A stretch of 64,000 nucleotides of DNA from Phycicoccus avicenniae_A (GTDB taxonomy: Bacteria; Actinomycetota; Actinomycetes; Actinomycetales; Dermatophilaceae): NCBI RefSeq assembly GCF_050496545.1, contig NZ_JBNVZV010000018.1:25071-89070 (forward strand). The letters are read 5' to 3'. A program made the translations under genes and the position numbers. Every line of letters starts with the position of its first letter. The first letter of the stretch is position 1. This document shows positions 16,396-25,362 of the stretch, piece after piece. The notes beneath the pieces were generated by a model. It did no database searches. It saw only the letters and a program-made list of their open reading frames with translations, and had not been told where the DNA came from.

Positions 16396-17306
16396 GCGTC
16401 GATCCCGTTCTCTCCGAGGCGCCCACGGACGCGCCGGCCTCCGGCACCGCGGTCCGGGCTGCGGGCGGGCCCCGGCGCCGCGTCCTGCGCCGGCTGCTGC
16501 GCAACCCCCTGGCCGTCGTCAGCGGCGTCGTGCTCGTGCTCGCCGTCCTGGTCGGGCTGCTGGCTCCCGTCATCGCGCCCTACACGGCCGAGGCCACCGA
16601 CTTCGGGGCCACCCTCGCGCCGCCCGGCACCCCGGGTCACGTCCTCGGCACCGACGACCTCGGCCGCGACGTGCTCAGCCGCATCATGCTCGGGATGCGC
16701 GCCTCGCTGCTGGTCGCCGTCCTCGCGGTCGTCACGGCCATCGGCATCGGGGTGCCGCTCGGCCTGCTCGCCGGCTACTTCCGGGCCGTCGACGGCGTCA
16801 TCTCCCGGCTCACCGACCTGATGCTCGCCTTCCCGTTCCTCATCCTCGCCGTCGGCCTGGCCGCGGTGCGGGGGGCCAGCCTCGGCAATGCGGCCGTCGC
16901 CATCGGCATCGCCCAGATCCCCGGGGTGATCCGCGTGGTGCGCTCGGACACGCTCCGGCTGAAGTCCCTCGACTTCGTCGCCGCGGCGGTGGTCGACGGC
17001 GCGAGCGACCTGTGGGTGCTCGTGCGCCACGTCCTCCCGAACGCCACGTCGGTGGTGCTGGTCCAGGCCACGGTCGCCGTCCCCGCCGCGATCCTCGGCG
17101 AGGCCGTGCTCTCCTTCCTCGGGCTCGGCATCCAGCCGCCCGACCCCAGCCTCGGCACGATGCTCGCCGCGGCCCAGCCGTTCGCGGCCCGGGCCCCGTG
17201 GAACGCCGTGATGCCGGGGCTGGCCATCATGCTGCTCGCCCTGTCCTTCAACGTGTTCGGCGACAGCCTGCGCGACGCGCTCGACCCGAGAGGCAGCCGC
17301 CGATGA
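16392..17306 (+). CDS. Peptide/glutathione ABC transporter permease, DppC/GsiD type
   Basis: 304 residues. ATG 16392 overlaps the dppB-like stop codon (ATGA). The N-terminal tail (about 35 residues, RRRVLRRLLRNPLAVVSG) fits the OppC_N domain, followed by TM1. Features of the family are GTDDLGRDVLSRIMLGMRAS and the EAA loop DFVAAAVVDGASDLWVLVRH. The start codon is fixed by the overlap; the long upstream open frame is not coding. Confidence 0.92.
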   Translation: MSVDPVLSEAPTDAPASGTAVRAAGGPRRRVLRRLLRNPLAVVSGVVLVLAVLVGLLAPVIAPYTAEATDFGATLAPPGTPGHVLGTDDLGRDVLSRIMLGMRASLLVAVLAVVTAIGIGVPLGLLAGYFRAVDGVISRLTDLMLAFPFLILAVGLAAVRGASLGNAAVAIGIAQIPGVIRVVRSDTLRLKSLDFVAAAVVDGASDLWVLVRHVLPNATSVVLVQATVAVPAAILGEAVLSFLGLGIQPPDPSLGTMLAAAQPFAARAPWNAVMPGLAIMLLALSFNVFGDSLRDALDPRGSRR

Positions 17307-18358
17307 CCACCTCCAGCATGGAGCAGCGGGCGGCCGCCACCGGGGACGCCGTCCTCGAGGTGCGCGACCTGTCGGTCACCTTCGGCACCGAAGGCGGCTC
17401 GGTGAGCGCCGTCGACTCCGTCGACCTGACCCTCGGCCGGGGCGAGATCGTCGGCGTGGTCGGCGAGTCCGGGTGCGGCAAGAGCGTGACGGCGATGAGC
17501 CTGGCCGGCCTGCTGCCGCGCAGCGCAGACGTCACCGGCTCGGTGCGCCTGCTCGGCGAGGAGCTGGTCGGGGCACCGCCGGCGCGGGTGCGCGCCGCCC
17601 GCGGCCGCGAGATCGCCTACATCTTCCAGGAGCCGATGTCCTCGCTGAACCCGGTCCTCACGGTCGGCCGGCAGATCTCCGAGGTCCTCGAGGTGCACGA
17701 GCGGCTGTCCGGCGCGCGGGCGCGGGAACGGGCCGTCGAGCTGCTGCGGCTGGTCGGCATCCCCTCGCCCGAGCGTCGGGTGAAGCAGTACCCGCACGAG
17801 CTCTCCGGTGGCATGCGTCAGCGGGTGATGATCGCGATGGCGGTCGCCTGCGACCCGACGGTGCTCGTGGCCGACGAGCCCACGACCGCCCTCGACGTGA
17901 CCGTGCAGGCGGGCATCCTCGACGTGCTGCGCGGCCTGCGGGACCGGCTCGGCACGAGCATCCTCGTCATCACGCACGACCTCGGCGTGATCGCCGACCT
18001 CGCCGACCGCGTCGTCGTCATGTACGCGGGCCGGGTCGTCGAGCGGGCGGGTATCGACGAGCTGTTCGCGCGGCCTCGCCACCACTACACCTCCGGGCTC
18101 CTCTCGGCCTCACCGGTGCCCGGCCGGCACGCGTCGGAGAACCACCGGCTCCAGGAGATCCCCGGGCTGGTGCCGGTGCTCTCCGAGCAGCCGGACGCCT
18201 GCACCTTCGCCGACCGCTGCCCCGCCGCCACCGAGCGGTGCCGTTCCGCCGCACCGCCGTTGGAGCGCGTGGCCCCCGGCTCGTCGCACGAGGTGGCCTG
18301 CTGGCACCCGCACGACGGGTCGGACGGGACCCGTGCCGCCACCGAGGAGGACTCGTGA
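17303..18358 (+). CDS. Peptide/glutathione ABC transporter ATPase, DppD/OppD type
   Basis: 351 residues, coupled to the permease by an ATGA overlap. It has Walker A GESGCGKS (54-61), Q-loop FQEPMSSLNP, signature LSGGMRQRV, Walker B VLVADEPTTALDV and H-loop VITHDLG. The C-terminal oligo/dipeptide extension carries the Cys-containing CTFADRCPAATERC motif; in some DppD proteins this region binds an Fe-S cluster. It pairs with the next ATPase to power import. Confidence 0.93.
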   Translation: MTTSSMEQRAAATGDAVLEVRDLSVTFGTEGGSVSAVDSVDLTLGRGEIVGVVGESGCGKSVTAMSLAGLLPRSADVTGSVRLLGEELVGAPPARVRAARGREIAYIFQEPMSSLNPVLTVGRQISEVLEVHERLSGARARERAVELLRLVGIPSPERRVKQYPHELSGGMRQRVMIAMAVACDPTVLVADEPTTALDVTVQAGILDVLRGLRDRLGTSILVITHDLGVIADLADRVVVMYAGRVVERAGIDELFARPRHHYTSGLLSASPVPGRHASENHRLQEIPGLVPVLSEQPDACTFADRCPAATERCRSAAPPLERVAPGSSHEVACWHPHDGSDGTRAATEEDS

Positions 18359-19383
18359 CCGCCGCCACCCCCGACGCCCCACCCGCGGGCGCACCCGTCC
18401 TCGAGCTCGAGGACCTCGTGATGCACTTCGGCCCGGTGCGCGCCGTCGACGGCGTCTCGATGTCCATCGCCCCCGGCCGGGTGACCGCCCTCGTGGGCGA
18501 GAGCGGCTCGGGCAAGTCCACCGTCGGCCGCTGCGTGGTGAGGCTGCTGTCGCCGACCTCGGGCACCGTCCGGCTCGCCGGGACCGACGTCACCACCCTG
18601 TCCCGCCGGGCGATGCGGGCGCACCGGCGCGACGTCTCCATCGTCTTCCAGGACCCAGCCGGGTCGATCGACCCGCGGATGCTCGTCGGCGACGTGGTCG
18701 CCGAGCCGCTGCGGCTCCAGGGCCGGGCCGGGAACCGCGCCGACCGCACCCGCCGCGTCGCCGAGCAGCTGGAGCGGGTGGGACTGAACTCCTCTGTCGC
18801 GCAGCGCTACCCGCACGAGCTGTCGGGTGGTCAGCGGCAGCGGGTGAGCATCGCGCGTGCCCTGGTGTCCGAGCCGCACCTCCTCGTGGCCGACGAGCCC
18901 ACGAGCGCCCTCGACGTGTCGGTGCAGGCGTCGGTGCTGAACCTGCTCGCGGACCTCCAGCGCGACATCGGCTTCGCCTGCCTGTTCATCACCCACGACC
19001 TGTCCGCCGTCGAGTACCTCGCCGACGACATCGCCGTGATGTACCTGGGCCAGGTGGTCGAGACCGGCACGCGCGAGGAGGTGTTCGCGCACCCGCGGCA
19101 CCCGTACACCCAGGCCCTGCTCGCGGCGGCGCCGGTCGCGGACCCCGTGCGCCAGCGCGAGCGTGTGCGCGTGCTGCTCGGCGACGACCTGCCCTCGGCG
19201 ATCGACCCGCCCAGCGGCTGCCGCTTCCACACCCGGTGCCCCGTCGCCGTCGAGCGGTGTGCGACGGTCGTCCCGGCCCTGCGCCGGGTCGGCGGCGGCA
19301 CCGTCGCCTGCCACCTCGTCGAGGACGACGGCACCGGGCCCGACGTCCGCGACCAGCCCCACGAGACCGGAGACCCTGCATGA
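18355..19383 (+). CDS. Peptide/glutathione ABC transporter ATPase, DppF/OppF type
   Basis: 342 residues from GTG 18355 (GAGGAGGA just upstream; GTGA overlap with the preceding stop). Walker A is GESGSGKS (48-55), Q-loop FQDPAGSIDP, signature LSGGQRQRV, Walker B LLVADEPTSALDV and H-loop FITHDLS. The C-terminal domain again has paired Cys (CRFHTRCPVAVERC). It is the second nucleotide-binding subunit of the importer. Its stop overlaps the ATG of the gamma-glutamyltransferase gene, so transport and peptide breakdown are produced together. Confidence 0.93.
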   Translation: MTAATPDAPPAGAPVLELEDLVMHFGPVRAVDGVSMSIAPGRVTALVGESGSGKSTVGRCVVRLLSPTSGTVRLAGTDVTTLSRRAMRAHRRDVSIVFQDPAGSIDPRMLVGDVVAEPLRLQGRAGNRADRTRRVAEQLERVGLNSSVAQRYPHELSGGQRQRVSIARALVSEPHLLVADEPTSALDVSVQASVLNLLADLQRDIGFACLFITHDLSAVEYLADDIAVMYLGQVVETGTREEVFAHPRHPYTQALLAAAPVADPVRQRERVRVLLGDDLPSAIDPPSGCRFHTRCPVAVERCATVVPALRRVGGGTVACHLVEDDGTGPDVRDQPHETGDPA

Positions 19384-21161
19384 CCTTCACGACCCGACCG
19401 ACCCTCGAGGGCACCTTCGGCATGGTGTCCTCGACGCACTGGATCGCCTCGCAGGTCGGGATGCGTCTCCTCGAGCGCGGGGGCAACGCCTTCGACGCCG
19501 CCGCCGCAGCGGGTTTCGTGCTGCACGTCGTCGAGCCGCACCTCAACGGCCCGGGCGGCGACATGCCGGCGATCGTCGTCACCGCCGACGACCCGACGCC
19601 CCGGGTGCTCTGCGGCCAGGGTCCCGCACCGGCCGGGGCGACCATCGAGCACTACCGCTCCGAGGGGCTCGACCTCGTGCCCGGCTCCGGCCCGCTCGCC
19701 GCTGCCGTGCCCGGTGCTGTCGACGCGTGGCTGGCCCTCCTGCGCGACCACGGCAGCCTGCCGCTCGGCGAGGTGCTCGGCCCGGCGGCCCACTACGCGC
19801 GCCACGGGCACCCCGTGCTGGAGTGCGTGAGCGCCACCGTCGAGCGGGTGGCGGACCTCTTCACCGAGGACTGGACCACCTCGGCCGACCTCTGGCTCGA
19901 CGGCGGCCGCGCCCCGGCCCCGGGGTCGCTGCACCGCAACCCGGCGTGGGCCGACACCCTCGACCGGCTCGTCGCCGAGGCGGAGGCGGCCGGTGGCGAC
20001 CACGTGCGCCAGGTCGAGGCCGCACGCCGGGCCTGGTCGCAGGGTTTCGTCGCCGAGGCCATCGATGCGTTCTCGCGCAAGCCGTTCCGCGACTCCAGCG
20101 GTGAGCGGCACGGCGGGCTCGTCACGGGCCAGGACATGGCGTCGTTCGGCGCCACGTGGGAGGCGCCCGTCACCCTCGACTGGCGCGGGCACACCGTCTG
20201 CAAGACCGGGGCGTGGGGGCAGGGCCCGGCGCTGCTCCAGGCGCTCGCCACGCTCGACGCCCTCGACCCCGACACGGTGCCCGACCCCGGTACCGCCGAC
20301 GGCGCCCACGTCGTCGCCGAGGCGATGAAGCTCGCCTTCGCCGACCGCGAGGCCTGGTACGGGGACGTCGACGACGTGCCGCTCGACACCCTGCTGTCCC
20401 CGGCGTACGCCGCGGAGCGCGCCGCCCTGGTGGGGGAGCGCGCCTCGCACGACCTGCGCCCCGGCTCGCCCGACGGCCGGACGCCGCGGCTGGCCGCCCA
20501 CGCGCAGGGCGGCACCGCCCCGGCCGCCGGCGACGCGACGACCGGCGAGCCGACCGTCGAGCGCAGCGGGCTGACCCGCGGCGACACCTGCCACGTCGAC
20601 GTCGTCGACCGCTTCGGCAACATGGTCTCGGCCACCCCGAGCGGTGGCTGGCTGCAGAGCTCGCCGACCATCCCCGAGCTCGGGTTCTGCCTCGGCAGCC
20701 GGATGCAGATGTTCTGGCTCGACGAGGGGCTGCCCTCCTCGCTCGCACCCGGCCGCCGGCCCCGCACGACCCTCACCCCGACGGTCGTCCTGCGCGAGGG
20801 CCGGCCGTTCATGGCCTGCGGCTCGCCCGGCGGGGACCAGCAGGACCAGTGGCAGCTGCTCTTCCTCCTGCGCACGCTCGGCCTGGGGCAGGGGCTCCAG
20901 GAGGCCATCGACGCACCGGCCTGGCACACGACGAGCTTCCCGGGGTCGTTCTGGCCGCGCACCAGCGAGCCCGGCGTCCTCGTCGTCGAGGAGCGGCTGG
21001 GGGCCGAGGTCGTCGCCGACCTCGAGGCCCGCGGCCACGACGTGCGGGTCGAGGGCGCCTGGAGCCTCGGCCGGCTGTGCGCCGTCACCCGCGAGGAGGA
21101 CGGCGTGCTGCGCGCCGGCGCGAACGCGCGCGGGATGCAGGGCTATGCGGTCGGTCGCTGA
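19380..21161 (+). CDS. Gamma-glutamyltransferase family protein, predicted cytoplasmic
   Basis: 593 residues. ATG 19380 lies in an ATGA overlap with the importer ATPase. The fold is of the Ntn-hydrolase GGT type: MVSSTHWIASQVGMRLLERG, GNAFDAAAAAGF and LNGPGGDMPAIV in the large-subunit half, and GDTCHVDVVDRFGNMVS at the processing site. Thr403 (the T of DTCH) is the expected autocleavage and catalytic residue. A second half has CGSPGGDQQDQWQL. There is no signal peptide, unlike periplasmic or secreted GGTs, so it should act inside the cell on imported gamma-glutamyl compounds. In E. coli the gsi importer is likewise linked to an Ntn hydrolase (iaaA). Specificity is inferred, not shown. Confidence 0.88.
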   Translation: MTFTTRPTLEGTFGMVSSTHWIASQVGMRLLERGGNAFDAAAAAGFVLHVVEPHLNGPGGDMPAIVVTADDPTPRVLCGQGPAPAGATIEHYRSEGLDLVPGSGPLAAAVPGAVDAWLALLRDHGSLPLGEVLGPAAHYARHGHPVLECVSATVERVADLFTEDWTTSADLWLDGGRAPAPGSLHRNPAWADTLDRLVAEAEAAGGDHVRQVEAARRAWSQGFVAEAIDAFSRKPFRDSSGERHGGLVTGQDMASFGATWEAPVTLDWRGHTVCKTGAWGQGPALLQALATLDALDPDTVPDPGTADGAHVVAEAMKLAFADREAWYGDVDDVPLDTLLSPAYAAERAALVGERASHDLRPGSPDGRTPRLAAHAQGGTAPAAGDATTGEPTVERSGLTRGDTCHVDVVDRFGNMVSATPSGGWLQSSPTIPELGFCLGSRMQMFWLDEGLPSSLAPGRRPRTTLTPTVVLREGRPFMACGSPGGDQQDQWQLLFLLRTLGLGQGLQEAIDAPAWHTTSFPGSFWPRTSEPGVLVVEERLGAEVVADLEARGHDVRVEGAWSLGRLCAVTREEDGVLRAGANARGMQGYAVGR

Positions 21162-21176
21162 CCGCCGCCGCCGGCC

Positions 21177-21845
21177 TCAGGAGGAGGCGGCCGCCAGGCT
21201 CGCGGTGGCGGCCTCGGCGGCGGCCGCCACGTGCTCGCGCGCGGCGGCCTCCGCGCCGTCGGCGTCCCCGGCGGCGATGGCGTCGACGAGCCGGATGTGC
21301 TCCTCCCACGAGTGCGGTGCGCGCACCGCGGCCCCGAGCTTGAACACCCAGTGCACGTGGAGGTACAGCGAGGCCGACATCGTGAGCATCCACCGGTTGC
21401 CGCTGATCTCGATGACGCGCATGTGCAGCGCGCTGTTCAGCTCGGCGACCTGCGAGAGGTCGTCGGAGTCGGTGGCCTCGCGGGCCTGCTCGAGCAGCCG
21501 GCGCAGGTCGGCGACGTCCGCGGGCTGCGCGCGCTCGGCGGCCAGCCGCGCGGCGACCGTCTCGAGGCTCGCGCGGACGGCGAAGAGGTCGGCGACGGTG
21601 GAGGGGTCCGGCGCCGCGACGACCGCACCGCGGCGAGGGGTGAGCGAGACCAGGCCGTCGGCCTCGACGACGCGCAGCGCCTCGCGGACCGGGTTGCGCG
21701 ACACCCCGAAGTCGACGGCCAGCCGCTCCTCCGTGAGCCGCTGCCCGGGCGGGTAGTACCCGTCGACGATCCGCCGGCGGAGCTCGGCGAGCACCTGGTC
21801 GCGCAGCGCGAGGTGGCTCCCGCCGATCGTCTGCTCCCGCACCAC
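21177..21845 (-). CDS. GntR-family (FCD subfamily) transcriptional regulator
   Basis: 222 residues. GTG 21845 has GGAGGA about 7 nt upstream on the minus strand. The N-terminal winged helix reads ALRDQVLAELRRRIVDGYYP, then GQRLTEERLAVDFGVSRNPV and REALRVVEADGLV. The FCD ligand domain follows, with Arg in FAVRASLE and metal-ligand-type residues in ELNSALHMRVIEISGN and the EEHIRLVDAI helix; such domains bind small carboxylates. It converges on the importer/GGT operon and is divergent from the LctP-type permease. A GTATAC palindrome lies 56 nt upstream of its start and another precedes the importer, so it probably regulates itself and both neighbours. Whether it represses or activates is unknown. 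Confidence 0.88.
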   Translation of the reverse strand: MVREQTIGGSHLALRDQVLAELRRRIVDGYYPPGQRLTEERLAVDFGVSRNPVREALRVVEADGLVSLTPRRGAVVAAPDPSTVADLFAVRASLETVAARLAAERAQPADVADLRRLLEQAREATDSDDLSQVAELNSALHMRVIEISGNRWMLTMSASLYLHVHWVFKLGAAVRAPHSWEEHIRLVDAIAAGDADGAEAAAREHVAAAAEAATASLAAASS

Positions 21846-21900
21846 GGGCCGTCCTCCGTCCTGTCCGGAGGGTGGTGCCTCCACCGCTTCCGTCCCTGAC

Positions 21901-21908
21901 CGTATACG
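21901..21908. promoter_or_regulatory. GTATAC palindrome between gntR-type gene and LctP-type permease
   Basis: CGTATACG is a perfect 8-bp palindrome in the 75-bp divergent intergenic region. It is the expected autoregulatory operator of the FCD-GntR regulator and shares the GTATAC core of the site at 13725-13734. Confidence 0.55.
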
Positions 21909-21920
21909 AAAGACAAGAGG

Positions 21921-23537
21921 GTGAGACCCCTGTTCCCGATGACCGGCCCGAGCCCCGTCGCCACCGTCGCCGGGGTGGCGCCCGGCCACTGGCTGCTGGC
22001 CGTGAGCCCCGTCGTCGTCCTGCTCCTGCTCGTGCTGTGGGGCCGGCTGCCGATGGTGCTCAACGCCGGGGTCACGGTGCTGTGGGCCGCCCTCGTCGCG
22101 GCCGTGTGGTTCGGGGCGGACGCCGAGACGGTGCTCGTCGGGTTCGGCAAGGGCGCCTGGGTCGGGCTCTGGATCCTCTACGTCATCGGGCCGGCCCTGC
22201 TCATGCACCACCTCGCCACGCGGGTGGGGATGGCCTCGCTCGGGCGCGTGCTGGCCGGCATCCTCCCGACCCGCACCGAGAACGTCCTCCTCCTCGCGTG
22301 GGTGCTGCCCTCGTTCATCCAGGGGGTCTCCGGGTTCGGCACGCCGATCGCGGTCACGGCACCGCTGCTCCTCGCCCTCGGGGTCGGCACGGTGCGGGCC
22401 GTCGCGCTGCCGCTCGTCGGGTACCACTGGGCCGTCGGCTTCGGCTCGATGGGCTCCTCCTTCTACATCGGGGCGCTCACCGCCCACCTCGACGGCGCCG
22501 AGACCGCGGAGTACGCGGCCGCCGCCGCCCTCGCCCTGGGCGTCAACTGCCTGCTGTCCGGGGTCCTCGTGGCGCTGATGTCCGGCGGTCGCGCCGCCCT
22601 GCGCGAGGCGTGGCCGATGCTCGTCACGGTCGGCCCGGCGATGGCGCTCGTCCAGGCCGCGGCCAGCCGCGTCGAGCCCGGCATCGGCGCCCTGTGCGGG
22701 GGCGCGGCCGGCGTCCTCGTCGTCTTCCTGCTGCGGTGGCTGCGCGGCGGGCGGGACGCGGAGCACGCCCCCGACGTCGAGCCGGACGACCACGGCCGGG
22801 CCCGGGCCGCGGTGGTGCCGTACGTCCTCCTCGCCGTCGTGGCGCTCGCCGTGTTCCTGCCCCCGCCCGCGCGCGAGTGGGCCAAGGGCCACCTGCTCCT
22901 CGGGCCGTCCTTCCCGGCCACCTCGGCCGGCGACGGGGTGCGCACCGCCGCCGTCGACACCTACAACCCGATCGCCCTCGCCGGGCACCCCGGCACCTTC
23001 CTCCTGCTCGCCTCCCTCGGCAGCGTGCTGGTCTGGCGGCTGCGCGGGCGGTGGCCGCACGGCTCGTGGCCCCCGGTCCTGCGGGGTGCGCTGGCCCAGC
23101 TGCGCAAGTCGGCGCCGGGGGTGGTCCTGCTCGCGGCCGTCGCCGGCGTGCTCGTCGACAGCGGGATGGTCACCACCGTCGCCCGCGGTGCGGCCGCGGC
23201 CGCCGGCGGGGCCTACCCGGTGGTGGCACCGTTCGTCGGGGCCCTCGGCTCGTTCGTCACGGGCTCGACGACGAGCTCGAACGCGCTGTTCTCGGCGCTC
23301 CAGGGCGAGGTGGCCACGCTCATCGACGTGCCGCGCGCCGACCTCCTCGCCGCGCAGCTCGCCGGCGGCAACATCGGCAACTCGCTCGCCCCGGTGGTCA
23401 TCGTCCTCGGCCTGAGCGCCGTCGGGGGTGACCGCTCCTCGGCGGGGAAGGTGCTGCGCGCGACGCTGCTCCCGGCCGCCGTGCTCCTGGCGGCGACGGT
23501 CGCGACGACGAGCGCGGTGGTGGCCCTGCACGGCTGA
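21921..23537 (+). CDS. L-lactate permease (LctP/LldP) family transporter
   Basis: 538 residues from GTG 21921; ATG 21939 in the same frame is possible (532 residues). The ribosome site AAGAGGG touches the first and is far from the second, so the start is unsettled. About 13-14 hydrophobic segments are visible. The sequence has LctP landmarks such as WVLPSFIQGVSGFGTPIAVT, VGYHWAVGFGSMGSSF and the C-terminal FVTGSTTSSNALFSALQ and GGNIGNSLAPVVI. The family imports lactate or glycolate with protons. A GntR/FCD regulator is divergent, as is common for lactate operons (lldR), but no lactate dehydrogenase is adjacent. Confidence 0.87.
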   Translation: MRPLFPMTGPSPVATVAGVAPGHWLLAVSPVVVLLLLVLWGRLPMVLNAGVTVLWAALVAAVWFGADAETVLVGFGKGAWVGLWILYVIGPALLMHHLATRVGMASLGRVLAGILPTRTENVLLLAWVLPSFIQGVSGFGTPIAVTAPLLLALGVGTVRAVALPLVGYHWAVGFGSMGSSFYIGALTAHLDGAETAEYAAAAALALGVNCLLSGVLVALMSGGRAALREAWPMLVTVGPAMALVQAAASRVEPGIGALCGGAAGVLVVFLLRWLRGGRDAEHAPDVEPDDHGRARAAVVPYVLLAVVALAVFLPPPAREWAKGHLLLGPSFPATSAGDGVRTAAVDTYNPIALAGHPGTFLLLASLGSVLVWRLRGRWPHGSWPPVLRGALAQLRKSAPGVVLLAAVAGVLVDSGMVTTVARGAAAAAGGAYPVVAPFVGALGSFVTGSTTSSNALFSALQGEVATLIDVPRADLLAAQLAGGNIGNSLAPVVIVLGLSAVGGDRSSAGKVLRATLLPAAVLLAATVATTSAVVALHG

Positions 23538-23550
23538 CGGCGCGCTGGCC

Positions 23551-23556
23551 TAGGCT
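23551..23556 (+). promoter_or_regulatory. -10 element TAGGCT, leaderless start of tmk
   Basis: TAGGCT lies 6 nt upstream of GTG 23563, with no ribosome site between. Confidence 0.5.
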
Positions 23557-23562
23557 CGCGGC

Positions 23563-24207
23563 GTGAGCGGACGGGACGGGGTGTTCATCGCCTTCGAGGG
23601 CGGCGACGGCGCGGGCAAGTCGACGCAGGTGCGGCTCCTCGCCGAGGTCCTGCGCGCCCGCGGCCGCGAGGTGCTCGTCACCCGCCAGCCCGGCGGCACC
23701 GCGCTCGGCGTGGCCATCCGCGACCTCGTCCTCCACGGTGACCACGTCTCGCCCCGGGCCGAGGCACTGCTCTTCGCCGCCGACAAGGCGCACCACGTCG
23801 ACCTCGTCGTCCGGCCCGCGCTCGCCGCCGGGCAGGCCGTCCTCACCGACCGCTACACCGACTCCTCGGTCGCCTACCAGGGCGCCGGCCGCGACCTCGG
23901 CGCCGACGAGGTCCACGACCTGCAGATGTGGGCCGTCGGCGACCTCGTCCCCGACCTCACCGTCGTCGTCGACGTCTCCCCCGAGGAGGGGCGGCGCCGG
24001 CGCGGCGAGGTCCACGACCGGCTCGAGGCCGAGGCCGACGCCTTCCACGCCTCCATCCGCGAGCACTTCCTCGCCGTCGCCCGCGGCAACCCGCAGCGCT
24101 ACCTCGTCGTCGACGGCACCCGCCCGGCCGAGGAGATCCACGCCGAGGTCGTGGCCCGCGTCGAGGCCCTGGGCGCCCTGGGGCCGGCGGCGGAGGGGTC
24201 GCTGTGA
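23563..24207 (+). CDS. tmk: Thymidylate kinase
   Basis: 214 residues. It phosphorylates dTMP to dTDP for DNA synthesis. The P-loop GGDGAGKST spans residues 13-21. The dTMP-site motif reads TRQPGGT where TREPGGT is usual, and the DR motif is LTDRYTDSSVAYQGAGRDL. The LID-type Arg-rich stretch is GRRRRGEVHDRLE. Translation begins at GTG 23563 with a leaderless-type promoter. The stop codon overlaps the GTG of holB (GTGA), the usual tmk-holB coupling. The Glu-to-Gln change is the only oddity. Confidence 0.95.
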   Translation: MSGRDGVFIAFEGGDGAGKSTQVRLLAEVLRARGREVLVTRQPGGTALGVAIRDLVLHGDHVSPRAEALLFAADKAHHVDLVVRPALAAGQAVLTDRYTDSSVAYQGAGRDLGADEVHDLQMWAVGDLVPDLTVVVDVSPEEGRRRRGEVHDRLEAEADAFHASIREHFLAVARGNPQRYLVVDGTRPAEEIHAEVVARVEALGALGPAAEGSL

Positions 24208-25343
24208 GCGTCTGGCGCGACGTCATCGGCCAGGAGCAGGCCGTCGCCACCCTCGAGCGGGCGGTCCGCGACCCCGCCTCGATGACCCACGCCTGGCTCT
24301 TCACCGGCCCGCCGGGGTCCGGCCGGTCGGTCGCCGCGCGCGCCTTCGCCGCCGCGCTGCTCTGCCCTCAGGGTGGCTGCGGCGAGTGCCGCGAGTGCCG
24401 CACGGCGCTGGACGCCACGCACGCCGACGTCGACGTCATCGCCACCGAGGGCCTCTCGATCAAGGTCGAGCAGGCCCGCGACCTCGTCGCCCTCGCCGCG
24501 CACCGGCCCTCGGTCGGGCGCTACCGGGTCATCGTCGTCGAGGACGCCGACCGGCTCACCGAGCGCGCCGCCGACGCGCTGCTCAAGGCCCTCGAGGAGC
24601 CCACGCCCCGCACCGTGTGGATGCTGTGCGCCCCGTCGGTCGAGGACGTCATCATCACCATCCGCTCGCGCTCGCGGCACGTGCGCCTGCGCACCCCGTC
24701 GGTCGAGGCGGTCGCCGACCTGCTCGTGCGCCGCGACGGCGTCGACCACGCGATGGCGCTCTACGCCGCTCGGGCCGCCCAGTCGCACGTCGGGCTGGCC
24801 CGGCGGCTCGCCCGCGACGAGCACGCCCGCATCCGGCGCCACGACGTCGTCGCGCTCGCGGCCCGCATCACCTCGGTCGGCGAGGCCGTCGGCGCCGCCC
24901 AGGACATCATGACCATCGCCGCCGAGGAGTCGGCCGCGGCATCGGGGGAGCGCGACGCCGCCGAGAAGGCGCGCCTGCTCGAGGTGCTCGGGGCCGACGC
25001 CACGGCCCGCACCCAGCCGCCGCACATCCGCTCGCAGGTCGCCGCCCTCGAGCGGGAGCAGAAGGCCCGGGCCACCCGGTTCACCCGCGACGTCGTCGAC
25101 CGCGCGCTCGTCGACCTGCTCTCGGTCTACCGCGACGCCCTCGTCCTGCGCACCGGCGCCGGCACGGCGCTGGTCAACGAGGACGGCCGGCAGGTCGTCA
25201 CCCGGGTCGCCGAGGTCCTCACCGCCGAGCAGGTCCTCGCCGCGATGGACGCGGTCGGCACCGCCCGCGAGCGCATCGGCGCCAACGTCGCACCGCTGCT
25301 GGCCCTCGAGGCGATGGCCCTCGACCTGCGCCTTCCGCGCTGA
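24204..25343 (+). CDS. holB: DNA polymerase III clamp-loader subunit delta prime
   Basis: 379 residues, coupled to tmk by the GTGA overlap. The AAA+ core starts VIGQEQAVATLERAV. The P-loop is degenerate (GPPGSGRS, residues 35-42, Arg in place of the catalytic Lys), as expected for the non-hydrolysing delta prime subunit. A zinc knuckle has four Cys at about 54, 59, 62 and 65 (CPQGGCGECREC). Further motifs are VIVVEDADRLTERAADALLK, EEPTPRTVWMLCAPS and the sensor IRSRSRHV. It loads the beta clamp together with delta and gamma/tau. Confidence 0.94.
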   Translation: MSVWRDVIGQEQAVATLERAVRDPASMTHAWLFTGPPGSGRSVAARAFAAALLCPQGGCGECRECRTALDATHADVDVIATEGLSIKVEQARDLVALAAHRPSVGRYRVIVVEDADRLTERAADALLKALEEPTPRTVWMLCAPSVEDVIITIRSRSRHVRLRTPSVEAVADLLVRRDGVDHAMALYAARAAQSHVGLARRLARDEHARIRRHDVVALAARITSVGEAVGAAQDIMTIAAEESAAASGERDAAEKARLLEVLGADATARTQPPHIRSQVAALEREQKARATRFTRDVVDRALVDLLSVYRDALVLRTGAGTALVNEDGRQVVTRVAEVLTAEQVLAAMDAVGTARERIGANVAPLLALEAMALDLRLPR

Positions 25344-25360
25344 GCGGCGGGAGGCCGCTC
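25342..25360. terminator. Candidate bidirectional terminator hairpin
   Basis: GAGCGGC (25342-25348) and GCCGCTC (25354-25360) flank a 5-nt loop between the converging holB and the minus-strand gene ending at 25363. The stem is 7 GC-rich pairs with no clear T-run. Confidence 0.4.
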
Positions 25361-25362
25361 GC

